Shown piece after piece: positions 17,791-28,084 of a DNA stretch of 64,000 nucleotides (position 1 is its first letter; each line of letters opens with the position of its first letter). The stretch is taken from positions 26,864 to 90,863 of the forward strand of contig CAIPEB010000597.1 in NCBI GenBank assembly GCA_903863885.1, read 5' to 3'. This DNA comes from an uncultured Planctomycetaceae bacterium (GTDB taxonomy: Bacteria; Planctomycetota; Planctomycetia; Pirellulales; Pirellulaceae). A program made the translations under genes and the position numbers. Below the pieces are notes generated by a model, which was not told the origin of the DNA, did no database searches, and worked only from the letters and a program-made list of their open reading frames with translations.

Positions 17791-19896
17791 TCAGAGGAAG
17801 AACCGTCCGATATCCAGCGCGAAAACGAAGATCATCAGGCCGAGCAGGCAGGCCACGCCGGCCAGCGTGAGTGCGACCTGCATGCGCTCATCAACCGGTT
17901 TGCCGCGGATGCCTTCGGCCAGCAGGAAGACCATATGTCCGCCGTCGAGAGCCGGAATCGGCAGGAAATTAAGCACTGCAAGATTCGCGCTCAGGAAGGT
18001 CAGGAACATCAGCAGTCGCGAGATGCCCTGCGACGCTTCGGCTCCGGCCACAGCCGCGATCGAGATCGGTCCGCCGAGATTCTTGGGAGAGATACTCCCG
18101 GACACGAGTTTCTTGAGAAAGCCGAATACGCGCGACGCATCTTCGGTCGTCTGACGCAGGCCAAGCACGACCGCCTCGGACCAGCTTTCCGCAGTGCGAG
18201 TCTCGGTCAGGGGGGCGAATACAAATCCCCGGTCGGCGTACGTTTCCGTCGTCACCGCGGGCTTCAGACGGACGGTTGCCAGTTGGTTGGCTCGCCGGTA
18301 CTCGAGCACGAGCGTGTCGTCGCTCCCGAAGGACTGTATGCGGTCGAAGACGAACGGCCAAGTGAGAGCTTCATTCAACGCGAACGGCTTGCCCTGGTTG
18401 ATCAGTGCATCGGGCTTGCGCTTCGGGTCATCCGAGGCGAACGCCACGGTTGCAATTTCATCGCCGGCCTGCAAACCGGCCTTCGCCGCGGGCGAATCCT
18501 TCAGGACTTCGGCAACGCGAGGAATCAAAGGAAACACGATGCCCAGCGAGCGGATCGCCATTGGCGATCCGACAGTGAATGTGTTCTCGTAGCTGTCGGG
18601 TGTGGCAGGCGTGATACGAAGCGACTGTTCAGCCTTCGCGCCACCTTCGTTGCGCATCACCTTGATTTCGATTTCTTTGCCGTAGTGCGCGCTGATCCGG
18701 TTGGTCAGCGTCATAGGGTCGCCGATGGGTTCGCCCGCGATCGATATCAGCTGGTCGCCCTCGCGAAGTCCCGCTTGGCTCGCCGGGGAATCCGGCTGGA
18801 TACCGCTGATTGGAGCCACGGCGAGCGCCAGTCCGATGCGCTTGGCATAATTGGGAGGAACGGTTGTCGTCACCTGCTGCGGCTGGGCCGGCGACTTGGA
18901 GTCGGTCGCACGTTCCAAAAGCAGGGTCACCGGCTCTTTGGCGCGAGCCGCGAGGATGTGCAGCAGGTGCGTCGGATTCTTGATCGGCTCGCCATCGACT
19001 GCCATGATGCGATCTCCGCCTTTCAGAGCAGGCGTGGCCTTGCTTGCCGAGTATCCGGGAATCACGGGAGTCTTGGCTGCGAGTTGCGTAGTCGTGGCGG
19101 GTTCGATGCCGAGCATCGGCAGTTCGTCGCCGTCGAGCCGCGTGACCATCGGGCGGACTGACACGGATTCTTCCTTCCCGTTCGCCTTCTTCACCACGAG
19201 TTGCAGGTCCTCGCGGTCACCCGCCATGCCGACTGCGTTGCGCAGATCCCAGTCGAAACGCAGATGGTCGCTCTTGCGGCTCGAGGTTCCCAGCTGCACG
19301 ATGCGGTCGCCGGGCGTGAGCCCATTGCGCCATGCCGGCGATCCCGGTATGGTTCCACCGACTTCGCACGGGGTATAGGGCACGCCCGCGCTGAATGCGA
19401 ATGCGGCGAAAATCACCGCGAAAATCAGGTTCATCACGACGCCCGCCGAGATGATGGCCATGCGCAGCGGTACTCGCTTGGCCGGATAACTGCGCGGGTC
19501 CAGCACGGTTTCGATGGGTTGCTCGGAACTTTCCGAGGTTGCCGCGTCGCCGTCGGCGGACGCCTTCGGCACACGGATCCGATCGGCTTCGCGCTGGGCA
19601 TTGGCCGGGTTGTCGTCCTGGCCCAGCATCTTCACGTATCCGCCCAGCGGGAGAATACCGATGCCGTATTCGGTCTCGCCCCATTGCACGTGATAGAGCC
19701 GTGAAGGCAGTCGCAACGGGCCGATCGACAGCGGAAAATCGAAGCCGATGTAGAACTTCTCGCACTTCACGCCGCATAATTTGGCGACGACGAAATGGCC
19801 CAGTTCGTGCACAAAAATGACGAATCCCAGACCGATAGCGGCCGTGGAGATCATCCAGGCAACGCTTCCCACATGGTGCCAGTCGATTCCGGCCAT
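17791..19896 (-). CDS. rseP: RseP-family site-2 metalloprotease with four PDZ domains
   Basis: A 701-aa intramembrane zinc protease (M50B). The first membrane helix holds HELGH (30-34), and the C-terminal pair of helices holds NFLPIPALDGGH (643-654), which supplies the third zinc ligand. Between them are four PDZ-like repeats, beginning near GGTIPGSPAWRNGLTPGDRI, then ALKGGDRIMAVDGEPI, SPASQAGLREGDQLISIAGEPI and SPAAKAGLQAGDEIATV. Typical RseP proteins are about 450 aa with one or two PDZ domains, so this is enlarged. The ATG at 19896 overlaps the dxr stop as TAATG and has GGTGGAG upstream; a GTG at 19911 is an alternative. Family role: cleavage of anti-sigma factors or leftover signal peptides. 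An ECF sigma factor is in this window but no anti-sigma is. Confidence 0.93.
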   Translation of the reverse strand: MAGIDWHHVGSVAWMISTAAIGLGFVIFVHELGHFVVAKLCGVKCEKFYIGFDFPLSIGPLRLPSRLYHVQWGETEYGIGILPLGGYVKMLGQDDNPANAQREADRIRVPKASADGDAATSESSEQPIETVLDPRSYPAKRVPLRMAIISAGVVMNLIFAVIFAAFAFSAGVPYTPCEVGGTIPGSPAWRNGLTPGDRIVQLGTSSRKSDHLRFDWDLRNAVGMAGDREDLQLVVKKANGKEESVSVRPMVTRLDGDELPMLGIEPATTTQLAAKTPVIPGYSASKATPALKGGDRIMAVDGEPIKNPTHLLHILAARAKEPVTLLLERATDSKSPAQPQQVTTTVPPNYAKRIGLALAVAPISGIQPDSPASQAGLREGDQLISIAGEPIGDPMTLTNRISAHYGKEIEIKVMRNEGGAKAEQSLRITPATPDSYENTFTVGSPMAIRSLGIVFPLIPRVAEVLKDSPAAKAGLQAGDEIATVAFASDDPKRKPDALINQGKPFALNEALTWPFVFDRIQSFGSDDTLVLEYRRANQLATVRLKPAVTTETYADRGFVFAPLTETRTAESWSEAVVLGLRQTTEDASRVFGFLKKLVSGSISPKNLGGPISIAAVAGAEASQGISRLLMFLTFLSANLAVLNFLPIPALDGGHMVFLLAEGIRGKPVDERMQVALTLAGVACLLGLMIFVFALDIGRFFL

Positions 19897-21113
19897 TAAG
19901 AGCAACTCCACCGCGTTACCTCCCGCCTCGCCCAGTTGTCGAGCTGTATGAGTTGCTCGAGATCTGGATTCGCATCGAATTCATGATGTTGAAGTACAGA
20001 CCGGCAGACCGGCACGATTTGATTGAAGGCCAGTCTGCCGTCCAGAAATCCCGCCACAGCGGCCTCGTTGGCCGCGTTCAAGACCGCGCCGGCTGTTCCC
20101 CCCGATCTGGCCACCTCGAAGCCCAGGCCGAGAGCGGGAAATCGTCCAAGATCGGGGGGCTCAAAATCCAAATGGAAGCAGCCGCGGAAATCCAGCTTCT
20201 CTGCCGGACCGGGCCATCGTTCAGGATACGAGAGTGCATATTGTATCGGCAGCTTCATGTCCGGCGGGCTGAGTTGTGCCACTACGGAACCATCGAGGAA
20301 TTCGACCATGGAGTGCACGATCGACTGCGGGTGCACCACCACGTCGATCTGGTCGGCCGGCAAGTCAAACAGCCAGCGAGCCTCGACGATTTCCAGTGCC
20401 TTGTTCATCATCGTAGCGGAATCGACCGTAATCTTCGGGCCCATGTCCCACGTGGGGTGGGCAAGTGCCTGCTCCACCGTGACTTGGGCCATCTGCTGGC
20501 TGGTATATCGACGGAAGGGACCACCGCTGGCAGTCAGGATGATCCGTTTGACGTCGTTTCGTCGCCCCGCCTGCATTGCTTGAAATACCGCGCTGTGCTC
20601 ACTGTCAATCGGCAGGACGGCCGTTCCTCGCTCGGCGGCCAGTCGCATTACCAGCGGTCCGGCCATGACGAGCGTTTCCTTGTTGGCCAGTGCCACGGTC
20701 TTTCCGGCTTCCAACGCCGCCCACGTCCCGCGCAGTCCCACGCTCCCCACGACCGCCGAAACAACCACATCGATCTCGGGCTGAGTGACGAGTCTTTCAA
20801 TGCCTTCCTGGCCGACCGATACCTCGACGCCCTCCGGCAGGACCGACCAGTCAAAGCTCGCCGATTCCTGCGGACTGGTCGCCACGACCCACTTTGGTGC
20901 GAAGCGGGCAGCCTGTTCGCAGAGTTGCTTCAGACTTGAATTCGCGGTTAAGCCGGCGGCCTTGAATCTCCCTTGGGAAGCCTCGACAACTTCCAGCGTA
21001 CTGCGTCCAATGCTGCCGGTTGCGCCGAGAATGGCGATGGATCGGGCGCGGCTGCTCGTCATCCGTTTTGCACCACACTCGAACGGGATTTGCTGGCAGG
21101 AAACCGGCGTCAA
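19896..21113 (-). CDS. dxr: 1-deoxy-D-xylulose 5-phosphate reductoisomerase
   Basis: The NADPH-dependent second step of the MEP isoprenoid pathway. Visible features are the nucleotide-binding IAILGATGSIGRSTLEVV (27-44), ALANKETLVMAG, the active-site PIDSEHSAVFQ, LTASGGPFR and a long C-terminal helical domain with the NAANEAAVAGFLDG motif. Length is 405 aa with the start at TTG 21113, which has a strong GGGAGG six to seven bases upstream; ATG 21062 (388 aa) is closer to the homologous start but has only a weak site. The stop overlaps the rseP start (TAATG), implying translational coupling. Pairing of dxr and rseP is a recurring bacterial arrangement. Confidence 0.95.
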   Translation of the reverse strand: MTPVSCQQIPFECGAKRMTSSRARSIAILGATGSIGRSTLEVVEASQGRFKAAGLTANSSLKQLCEQAARFAPKWVVATSPQESASFDWSVLPEGVEVSVGQEGIERLVTQPEIDVVVSAVVGSVGLRGTWAALEAGKTVALANKETLVMAGPLVMRLAAERGTAVLPIDSEHSAVFQAMQAGRRNDVKRIILTASGGPFRRYTSQQMAQVTVEQALAHPTWDMGPKITVDSATMMNKALEIVEARWLFDLPADQIDVVVHPQSIVHSMVEFLDGSVVAQLSPPDMKLPIQYALSYPERWPGPAEKLDFRGCFHLDFEPPDLGRFPALGLGFEVARSGGTAGAVLNAANEAAVAGFLDGRLAFNQIVPVCRSVLQHHEFDANPDLEQLIQLDNWARREVTRWSCS

Positions 21114-21481
21114 CGACTCCCTCCCCGTGTGACGGATAATCGTTGCGCCTTACAATGTCGTAATTCTCGCCCTGGCAGGGACTTCCGCTGATGATTGGAA
21201 TTCTAGGATTGTGCGGTTCAATCGACAAGACGGTCTAGACGCAGGATACGTTGTATAATTGCTCGGTCTTTGTTCTGGCCAAAGCCGAGCGATGTCGCGA
21301 ATAATTCGCTCGTGCCGGGGATTCAGTCGCAGGTACGTATTGCCGACGGCCATGCAACGATGCCAGTCACCAAAGCCTGTCGAGCCCTGTCGGTATGTCT
21401 GCCGTGCCGGCATGAAGTTTTTCGATTAGGCAAGGCGTGCCGCTAGTTTTTTGAACAGCAATTCCGGGGGAGCCGTTTCTG
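21114..21481. other. Intergenic region between divergent dxr and ftsH
   Basis: About 370 bases without a gene. A TATAAT occurs at 21254-21259 on the ftsH strand, but there is no acceptable -35 hexamer at the proper distance. The strong GGGAGG for the dxr TTG start lies at the left edge. Nothing else stands out. Confidence 0.4.
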
Positions 21482-23557
21482 ATGAGTCAGGATAGCGGAC
21501 AGGGTCCGAAGCGATCGGAATCCAAGGGATCGTCGACCGCACAGAATTTTTTGTGGTACATGCTGATTGCCGCGCTGGGCGTCATGCTTGTCGCCATGTA
21601 CGTGGCGAACCTGTCGACGCACGAGATCGCCTATCCGGAGTTCATCAAACTTATCGACGCAAACCGCCGGGGGGAGACGGTCGACCGCGGGTCGTCCCCT
21701 CGCGGTTCGATAACTGTTGCGCGCAAAGGACGCAACGGCGCGGTCACCCGCATCCGGTACTCGAACCCCCGCAAGATCCGAGTCGCCGACCGCACGATCA
21801 CCGGCGAGGTGGACGTGGAACTGCTTTCGCCTGTCGCTCAGAAATCCGAGCCCAAGACGTTCCGGACGAATTTCCTGCCGACGGATGCGACGGCTACCTC
21901 GATTGCCGACCGTTTGCAGCGCACCGATCTCGATTGGGGCTTTGACGCTGAGCCGAGCGTATGGAAAACACACGCGCCGTTTCTTGTCATTACCGCGATG
22001 CTGGTCGTCTTCTTTATCGTGATGATGCGCCGGTTGGGGGGCGCGGGGTCCCCGATGTCGTTCGGACGCAGTCGGGGCCGGCTCTATGCCCAGGAGGATC
22101 TGGGCGTGAGTTTCGACGACGTGGCGGGCATCGACGAAGCCGTGGACGAGGTCCGCGAAATCGTCGACTTCCTGCGTTCACCGGACAAATATCAGCGGCT
22201 CGGCGGCCGGATTCCGAAGGGCGTACTGTTGGTCGGCCCTCCCGGCACCGGCAAGACGCTGCTGGCCAAAGCAATCGCCGGCGAGGCGGGCGTGCCGTTT
22301 TTCAGTCTCTCCGGCAGTGACTTTGTCGAGATGTTCGTGGGCGTCGGTGCGGCTCGTGTCAGGGATATGTTCCAGCAGGCCGAAGCGAAGGCTCCGTGCA
22401 TTATCTTCATCGATGAACTCGACGCGCTGGGGAAGAGTCGCGGCACGAGCATCATCGGAGGCCACGATGAACGCGAGCAGACGCTCAATGCGCTGCTTGT
22501 GGAAATGGATGGTTTCGACTCGAACAACGGCGTCATCGTGATGGGGGCGAGCAATCGTCCCGAGACGCTCGACCCGGCTCTGCTCCGGCCAGGGCGTTTT
22601 GATCGGAATATCCTCGTGGATAGGCCGGACGTCCGCGGGCGCGAGGCCATTCTCAAGGTCCACGTCAAGAGCGTGAAACTCGACGGCACGGTGGACCTGT
22701 CGCAGATTGCCGCGATCACGCCCGGGTTCGTCGGCGCTGACCTGGCGAATCTGGTCAATGAAGCAACGCTGTTGGCGGCTCGTCGCGAGCAGTCCGCCGT
22801 CGGCATGAAGGAGTTCAACGAAGGCGTGGAGCGGGTCACGGCGGGCCTTGAAAAGAAGCAGCGCGTGATGAACGAGGACGAAAAACAGCGGATTGCCTAT
22901 CACGAAAGCGGCCATGCTCTCGTGGCCTACTGCCTGCCGAACACCGACCCGGTTCACAAAGTGTCGATCATTCCGCGCGGACTGGCTGCACTGGGCTACA
23001 CAATGCAGCGGCCGGAAGGGGACCGATTCCTGCTGACGCAGGCCGAACTGGAGAGCCGCATCCAGGTGCTGCTGGCCGGCACGGTCACCGAAGAGATCAT
23101 CTATCGCGATGTTTCGACCGGTGCTCAGAACGATCTCGACCGCGCCACCGAAATCGCCCGCAGCATGGTCATGGATTTCGGCATGAGCCGGCTGGGACGC
23201 GTAACGTACCGCGAATCAGGGCGGTCCCCGTTCCTGGGCGCCGGCGGAATGGACGAACGCATCCGGACTCACAGCGAGCAGACGGCTCGCGAGATCGACG
23301 AAGAGGTGCGCCGTATCATCGACGAGTCGCTCGAAAAAGTGCGTCAGATTCTCGAGGTGCGCCGGGAATCGCTCGTCGCGCTGACGCAGCGGCTGTTTCA
23401 GGTCGAATCGATCGATTCGGCGGAACTCAAGCGGATTATCGACGAAAGTTCGCCCGGACCGCTCGTCGTGCCCGGCACGACGCCATCGTCGCTCCGCCCC
23501 GCTCCGCCTGAGACGGTTGAGGCAAAATCCGCACCGCGGATTGAACAGCGCGGTTGA
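21482..23557 (+). CDS. ftsH: ATP-dependent zinc metalloprotease FtsH
   Basis: A 691-aa membrane AAA protease for quality control of membrane and some cytosolic proteins. Two membrane helices (about 24-42 and 166-182) flank a periplasmic part of about 120 residues. The AAA module has Walker A GPPGTGKT (252-259), Walker [10 protein letters not shown] (309-317) and the second region of homology [22 protein letters not shown]. The protease has HESGH (474-478) and the third-ligand region [20 protein letters not shown] precedes the ATG. The C-terminus ends in a Pro/Ala-rich tail. The gene converges on sdhB with only 24 bases between stops. Planctomycetes often carry several FtsH paralogues; which one this is cannot be told. 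Confidence 0.97.
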   Translation: MSQDSGQGPKRSESKGSSTAQNFLWYMLIAALGVMLVAMYVANLSTHEIAYPEFIKLIDANRRGETVDRGSSPRGSITVARKGRNGAVTRIRYSNPRKIRVADRTITGEVDVELLSPVAQKSEPKTFRTNFLPTDATATSIADRLQRTDLDWGFDAEPSVWKTHAPFLVITAMLVVFFIVMMRRLGGAGSPMSFGRSRGRLYAQEDLGVSFDDVAGIDEAVDEVREIVDFLRSPDKYQRLGGRIPKGVLLVGPPGTGKTLLAKAIAGEAGVPFFSLSGSDFVEMFVGVGAARVRDMFQQAEAKAPCIIFIDELDALGKSRGTSIIGGHDEREQTLNALLVEMDGFDSNNGVIVMGASNRPETLDPALLRPGRFDRNILVDRPDVRGREAILKVHVKSVKLDGTVDLSQIAAITPGFVGADLANLVNEATLLAARREQSAVGMKEFNEGVERVTAGLEKKQRVMNEDEKQRIAYHESGHALVAYCLPNTDPVHKVSIIPRGLAALGYTMQRPEGDRFLLTQAELESRIQVLLAGTVTEEIIYRDVSTGAQNDLDRATEIARSMVMDFGMSRLGRVTYRESGRSPFLGAGGMDERIRTHSEQTAREIDEEVRRIIDESLEKVRQILEVRRESLVALTQRLFQVESIDSAELKRIIDESSPGPLVVPGTTPSSLRPAPPETVEAKSAPRIEQRG

Positions 23558-23581
23558 GGATCGGGCAGCGGGACCGATTGT

Positions 23582-24436
23582 TCAGCGGTCGAAGATCTTT
23601 CTGAGCATCCGGAATGTCGTGGCTCGCCCGGCCCTCGCGATGGATGCGGTGAGCGGAATCTCTTTCGGGCAGACCCGGACGCAGTTCTGGGCGTTGCCGC
23701 ACACCTGCAGTCCGCCTTCGTCCATGATCGCGTCCCAACGCTCGTGGGCGTTGAGTTTTCCGGTGGGATGCGTATTGAACAGCACCGCCTGATTAATCGC
23801 GTGCGGCCCGATGTATGCGTGTTCGTAGGCGGCCTCTTTGCGTTGCTCGAATTCCGCGTCGGTTTCCCCTTCGGTCTTCAGCAACTCAACTTTGGTGAAC
23901 TGAGGGCACGCTTCCAGGCAGCACCCGCAGGACATGCAGAGGCTGAGCGGATAGCACTCCTCCTGATCGGTCTGCGACTGCCTGGGACCCGAGCCGATAT
24001 CGTAGTAGCCGTCCACCGGAATCCAGGCCTTGACCCGCTTCAGGGCCTGAAATATCCGGGCCCGATCGACCTGCAGGTCGCGGATGACCGGGAATTTCGT
24101 CATCGGCCGAAGTTCGATTTCCTTCGGCTGGTCGATCAGAAGCTGGTCCACCAGCGCCGTGCAGGCTTGACGCACGCGGCCGTTAATCAGCATCGTGCAG
24201 GCCCCGCAGACTTCTTCGAGGCAACTGCAGTCCCACACCACTGGAGCGACTTTCTTTCCTTCGACCGTCGTGCTGCTGGCGGCAATCCGCTGCAGCACGC
24301 TGATCACGTTCATGTCGGCTTCGCGCTGCACGCGATACCGCTCCCAGTAGCTCGGTTGTCCCGGGCCGTCCTGACGCAGAACTCGAACCTCGAAATAGCT
24401 GGGCCGATTTGTGCTGCTTGCAGTTTGTTCGCTCAT
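23582..24436 (-). CDS. sdhB: Succinate dehydrogenase / fumarate reductase iron-sulfur subunit
   Basis: A 284-aa iron-sulfur subunit moving electrons from the flavoprotein to the membrane anchor. The plant-type [2Fe-2S] site is Cys72-x4-Cys77-x2-Cys80-x11-Cys92 (CLEEVCGAC...RQAC). The C-terminal ferredoxin-like part has CMSCGCCLEACP and CGNAQNCVRVCPKEIP, giving ligands for [4Fe-4S] and [3Fe-4S] clusters. The insertion of about 15 residues around the second cluster and the overall sequence resemble the B. subtilis-like enzyme that uses menaquinone. Last gene of sdhC-sdhA-sdhB, about 160 bases after sdhA. Confidence 0.96.
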   Translation of the reverse strand: MSEQTASSTNRPSYFEVRVLRQDGPGQPSYWERYRVQREADMNVISVLQRIAASSTTVEGKKVAPVVWDCSCLEEVCGACTMLINGRVRQACTALVDQLLIDQPKEIELRPMTKFPVIRDLQVDRARIFQALKRVKAWIPVDGYYDIGSGPRQSQTDQEECYPLSLCMSCGCCLEACPQFTKVELLKTEGETDAEFEQRKEAAYEHAYIGPHAINQAVLFNTHPTGKLNAHERWDAIMDEGGLQVCGNAQNCVRVCPKEIPLTASIARAGRATTFRMLRKIFDR

Positions 24437-24597
24437 GATCTGCTCATTTGTGTTATCAGCGCAATTGCGATTTCATCGGATCCGGGATTACGGCGCGACT
24501 GCGTTGCGTCGGGGAGCCCGTTTCGGTCCCCTGCTTCGGTCTGTTTCAACGGTAACCTTGTCGGAGCCGCCTTTCAGCGTCCCGTTTTTCACTTGAT

Positions 24598-26613
24598 TCA
24601 GGTGGAAAAAGCGGAGCGGCGCGGAGCCTGGTTTCCGGCGGCCGCCGGAGCGGCTGGCGACGCGGTCCGGTGTTTCTGCCGCTCCTTCCAGACCTCTTCA
24701 ATCACCTTGGCTCCCGCGAGACCGTACAGTCGCGGGCGCGGCGGAATCAGCGAAGTGTCCACGTCCTCGTAGGAGATTTCCGGATCGCTGCCCGTATGTT
24801 TAGCGATGGTCGATTTCAGCCACTTGCGGTTGTTTTCCTCGAACCGGTCGCACCACGCTTCGGCCTGCGCCCGCCGTTCGGCCGGCTCTTCGGCCGTAAG
24901 ACTCGGCATGGCGAAATCGGGCTTGAAGTGAGCGCCCCGGCACTCGTCGCGCAGCAGCGCGCCTTTGAGAATCGTCTTTGCGAGCGGGAACATGTCGACC
25001 AGCGCCCGCGTAAACACGGCGTTCTGGTTCGTCCAGTTCGACGTGTCGGACAGCGAGCAGCGGTTCGCCCTCTGTTCCAGTTCGCAGACCGTGTCGTAGG
25101 CGGCGGCCAGCTGGTCGTTGCGGCGAACCACGGTTGCGGCCTTGGTCATGACCTCGCCAAGTTCCAGGTGGATCGCGTACGGGTTGTCGCCTCCCGGTGC
25201 CCGACGAAGAAGTCGCTGGTAGTTCTGTTCCTGACGGCGCTGTTCGCGATTGAACAACTCAGCACCTTCCTCCGCGGCCGTCCTGCCGCGTTGGGCGGCG
25301 AAGAGACTCTGGATCGTTCCCCCGATGATGAGCCCGCCGAAAATGCAGCTCAGCAGCGAGTTGGCTCCGAGCCGGTTTGCGCCATGGTACTGGTAGTCGC
25401 ACTCACCGATGGCATACAGGCCGGGGATTCGCGTGACCTGGTTCCGGATCGCGCCGAGATTCAGCGTTCCCTCTGCCGTGCGTTCGTAGTCCACCCACAG
25501 GCCGCCCATCGAATAGTGGACGGCGGGGAAGATCTTCATCGGCACGTCGCGGGGATCGACGCCCTGGAACTTCTCGTAGATTTCGAGAATGCCGCCCAGC
25601 TTGCGGTCCAGTTCGCGGCGCGAGATATGGGTCAGGTCAAGGTAAACGCACTGCCGTTCCTTCTCGACGCTCAGGCCCTCGTTGACGCAGATGTCGAAGA
25701 TCTCGCGGGTGGCGATGTCGCGCGGCACAAGGTTGCCGTACTCGGGATATCGTTCCTCAAGGAAATAATACCGCTCCGCTTCCGGGATATCGCGCGGATC
25801 CCGCGGGTCCTGCTGCTTTCGCGGAACCCAGACTCGCCCGCCTTCGCCGCGGGCCGATTCGCTCATCAGTCGCAGCTTGTCGGCGCCGGGGATCGCCGTC
25901 GGATGTACCTGGACGAACTCGCCGTTCGCGTAGGCCGCGCCCGCCTGAAAACAGCGGCTCACGGCCGAACCGTTGCAGGACATCGACATGGTCGAGCGAC
26001 CAAACAGCAGTCCGCAGCCGCCCGTCGCCACAATTACCGCGTCGGCCGGGAAGGCACGTATTTCCATCGACACGAGATCCTGGCCAACGCAGCCGCGGCA
26101 GACGCCGTGATCGTCGAGAATCGGGGCGAGAAAGTCCCAGAACTCATGCTTCACGATCCGCCCTTCCGCCTCCCATCGGCGGACTTGCTCGTCCAGCGCA
26201 TAGAGCAGCTGCTGACCGGTCGTCGCACCGGAGAAAGCCGTGCGCCGATAGAGCGTACCGCCGAATCGCCGGCGATCCAGAAAGCCTTCCTGCGTGCGGT
26301 TGAACGGCACACCGAGCCGGTCCATCAGGTCGATGATCTTGGGCGCCCACATCGACATTTCCAGCACAGGCGGTTGCTGCTGCAGGAAATCGCCGCCGTA
26401 CACCGTGTCATCGAAGTGCTTCCACTCATGGTCGCCCAGGTGCCGCGTCTGCTCGTTGACCGAATTGATGCCCCCCTGGGCGCAGACGCTGTGCGATCGT
26501 TTGACGGGAACGAGACTCATCAGGTCCACGTTCATGCCGAGTTCGGCCAACTTCATCGAAGCGGCCAAACCTGCCAGTCCGCCGCCGACAACCAGTACCC
26601 GTTGTTGTGCCAT
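24598..26613 (-). CDS. sdhA: Succinate dehydrogenase / fumarate reductase flavoprotein subunit
   Basis: A 671-aa flavoprotein that oxidises succinate to fumarate in the TCA cycle. It has the dinucleotide-binding VVGGGLAGLAASM (8-20), the FAD-linking histidine in KRSHSVCAQGGIN (H41), the HPTAIPGADKLRLMSESARGEGG substrate-site region and GLYAIGECDYQYHGANRLGANSLLSC. Length fits the larger B. subtilis-type SdhA. The open frame continues upstream to 26850, but homology starts at ATG 26613, with AAGGA eight bases before it; the upstream extension overlaps sdhC antisense-free sequence and is not coding. Second gene of the operon. Confidence 0.97.
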   Translation of the reverse strand: MAQQRVLVVGGGLAGLAASMKLAELGMNVDLMSLVPVKRSHSVCAQGGINSVNEQTRHLGDHEWKHFDDTVYGGDFLQQQPPVLEMSMWAPKIIDLMDRLGVPFNRTQEGFLDRRRFGGTLYRRTAFSGATTGQQLLYALDEQVRRWEAEGRIVKHEFWDFLAPILDDHGVCRGCVGQDLVSMEIRAFPADAVIVATGGCGLLFGRSTMSMSCNGSAVSRCFQAGAAYANGEFVQVHPTAIPGADKLRLMSESARGEGGRVWVPRKQQDPRDPRDIPEAERYYFLEERYPEYGNLVPRDIATREIFDICVNEGLSVEKERQCVYLDLTHISRRELDRKLGGILEIYEKFQGVDPRDVPMKIFPAVHYSMGGLWVDYERTAEGTLNLGAIRNQVTRIPGLYAIGECDYQYHGANRLGANSLLSCIFGGLIIGGTIQSLFAAQRGRTAAEEGAELFNREQRRQEQNYQRLLRRAPGGDNPYAIHLELGEVMTKAATVVRRNDQLAAAYDTVCELEQRANRCSLSDTSNWTNQNAVFTRALVDMFPLAKTILKGALLRDECRGAHFKPDFAMPSLTAEEPAERRAQAEAWCDRFEENNRKWLKSTIAKHTGSDPEISYEDVDTSLIPPRPRLYGLAGAKVIEEVWKERQKHRTASPAAPAAAGNQAPRRSAFST

Positions 26614-26713
26614 TGTGTTTCCTTCGACCTGCTCAAATCGGATGCAGATGCGGTGAGTTGCGGCGGAAAAGCGATCGATCCGACCGCCGTCGAACCGCCG
26701 GGGCCACGGAAGG

Positions 26714-27565
26714 TTATTCTCCGACTCGCCCGACTGCGGAGACCTGTTTGCCGTGAGGGCCTTCCGTCCCGTCAGACCGCTTGTGCAGCGATTCTCTTTC
26801 GGGGAGTTCTCCGGATGTGATTTTGTGCTGGAACATCCGGTCCTCAGCAATTTTCGCTTCCTGCGGGTTGACGCTCAGCGAGCCGACCAGCGCGCCGATG
26901 GCGACCACGCCCACCACGACGCCGACCAGACCGCACACGTTCGCAGCGCCTTCCTGCGCCTTGGGCGACGTCCATACCCCCCACGTGATGCCCATGGTCC
27001 AAAGGCCGTTGATCAGGTGGAAAGTGCAGGCCGCAAGGCCGACAGCATAGACTGCAGGCACCCAGAAACCGGCCATCGCCTGCCCGAGGCTCGACGCGGC
27101 GCTGTAGGGCTTGAATTGCGCGCCGGCGAGAGGATCGAGAACGCCCACCCGCCATGCCTCGAAATGAAACCAGCCGTGCATGTGAAACACGTGATACAGA
27201 ATGAATACGAACGCAACGATCCCGGTGATCCGCTGCAGCGAATAACGGATGTTCGCCGGATAGGGATATGAGCCGGTGTTGGACAGCCCGCTGCGAACGA
27301 TCCACAGGCCGATGATTCCGTGGAACAAAATCGGGCCGAAAATGAAGCCCCATTCCACAAACGGCAGCAATCCGCCCAGACCGTGAATCTGGTACACCAG
27401 CTTCTGGTACATGCCCGGACCGCCAATCACGGGGAGCACCGAGAGATTCACAATCAAGTGAACCATCATGTATGCGCCGACAGGCAGCAAGCCGGTCAAC
27501 GAATGGATGCGGCGGATCAGGAATTCGTGCCGCGCCAGGAACGAACGATCGTCAGCCGTGTCCAC
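26714..27565 (-). CDS. sdhC: Succinate dehydrogenase cytochrome b membrane anchor
   Basis: A 283-aa integral membrane anchor with about five hydrophobic segments. Conserved His residues suited to binding two haems occur in RRIHSLTGLLPVGAYMMVH, LFHGIIGLW, YHVFHMHGWFH and FHLINGLW, the pattern of single-subunit dihaem anchors (B. subtilis SdhC / W. succinogenes FrdC type), which pair with menaquinone. A polar C-terminal extension of about 60 residues is not usual. The start at GTG 27565 is chosen from AAAGGGG six bases upstream; no ATG lies near the domain. First gene of the sdhCAB operon, behind a plausible promoter. Confidence 0.9.
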   Translation of the reverse strand: MDTADDRSFLARHEFLIRRIHSLTGLLPVGAYMMVHLIVNLSVLPVIGGPGMYQKLVYQIHGLGGLLPFVEWGFIFGPILFHGIIGLWIVRSGLSNTGSYPYPANIRYSLQRITGIVAFVFILYHVFHMHGWFHFEAWRVGVLDPLAGAQFKPYSAASSLGQAMAGFWVPAVYAVGLAACTFHLINGLWTMGITWGVWTSPKAQEGAANVCGLVGVVVGVVAIGALVGSLSVNPQEAKIAEDRMFQHKITSGELPERESLHKRSDGTEGPHGKQVSAVGRVGE

Positions 27566-27639
27566 GAGAACCCCTTTGTGCACGTAAGAACCAGTGATTG
27601 GGAACCCATCGTGAGGTGAATCGACAAGTCGAGCCCGTA

Positions 27640-27667
27640 GTATTACGAGCCCAATGGCCGGTGGCAA
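27640..27667 (-). promoter_or_regulatory. Sigma-70 promoter for sdhCAB
   Basis: On the minus strand, TTGCCA (27667-27662), a 16-base spacer and TAATAC (27645-27640). The predicted start near 27633 gives a leader of about 68 bases to the sdhC GTG. Confidence 0.6.
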
Positions 27668-28084
27668 CCCTCCGGCAGCGTTGGAACTACCGGTGCAATC
27701 GGCATGATCTGAACTGCCCCGCAGGCAACTCGTACGAAGGAGTCTGGAGTCGCCCGGTACTATCCGGCATCCGCTTCCTCAACCCGCGCAGCGAAAGCCG
27801 CTCATGGCAGTGCCATGGTCGACGCAAGTCTGCCGGTTTGACAGTCGAATGCCCGTTGTTTGGCCACGAGAAGAAAGTGTTTCCGGAGGTTGACTTTCTG
27901 TGGAATGTGGGCTTTGGTATAAGTGTTGGAACTTTAACGATTTATCGCGAGGCGGCTTTTTCGTCCTCCTGTTGGTCGGCAGGGCACGCCAATTGCTGCC
28001 TCCCCATAGAATCAGGGATTAGGTTGCTGAGACGGGTTGCAGAACCCGAGCAATTCGTAGGTTGCGATAGTCGAGATTCGTTCG
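27668..28084. other. Intergenic region between divergent sdhC and receiver gene
   Basis: About 420 bases, relatively AT-rich around 27890-27960. A TTGACT at about 27890 and TATAAG at about 27918 are 22 bases apart, too far for a standard promoter. I see no reading frame or RNA gene that I can support. Confidence 0.35.

Noticed and set aside
16317..17870. Plus-strand open frame of 517 codons opposite the UnbV lipoprotein gene
   Set aside because: No domain signal, and it is antisense to clear TPR and FG-GAP repeats.
21254..21259. TATAAT upstream of ftsH
   Set aside because: No usable -35 hexamer at 15-19 bases and no correctly placed extended -10 TG, so I do not call a promoter.
24670..26820. 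Very long plus-strand open frame (716 codons) opposite sdhA
   Set aside because: It is the antisense of sdhA, whose motifs are complete. High GC content produces long antisense frames throughout this window.
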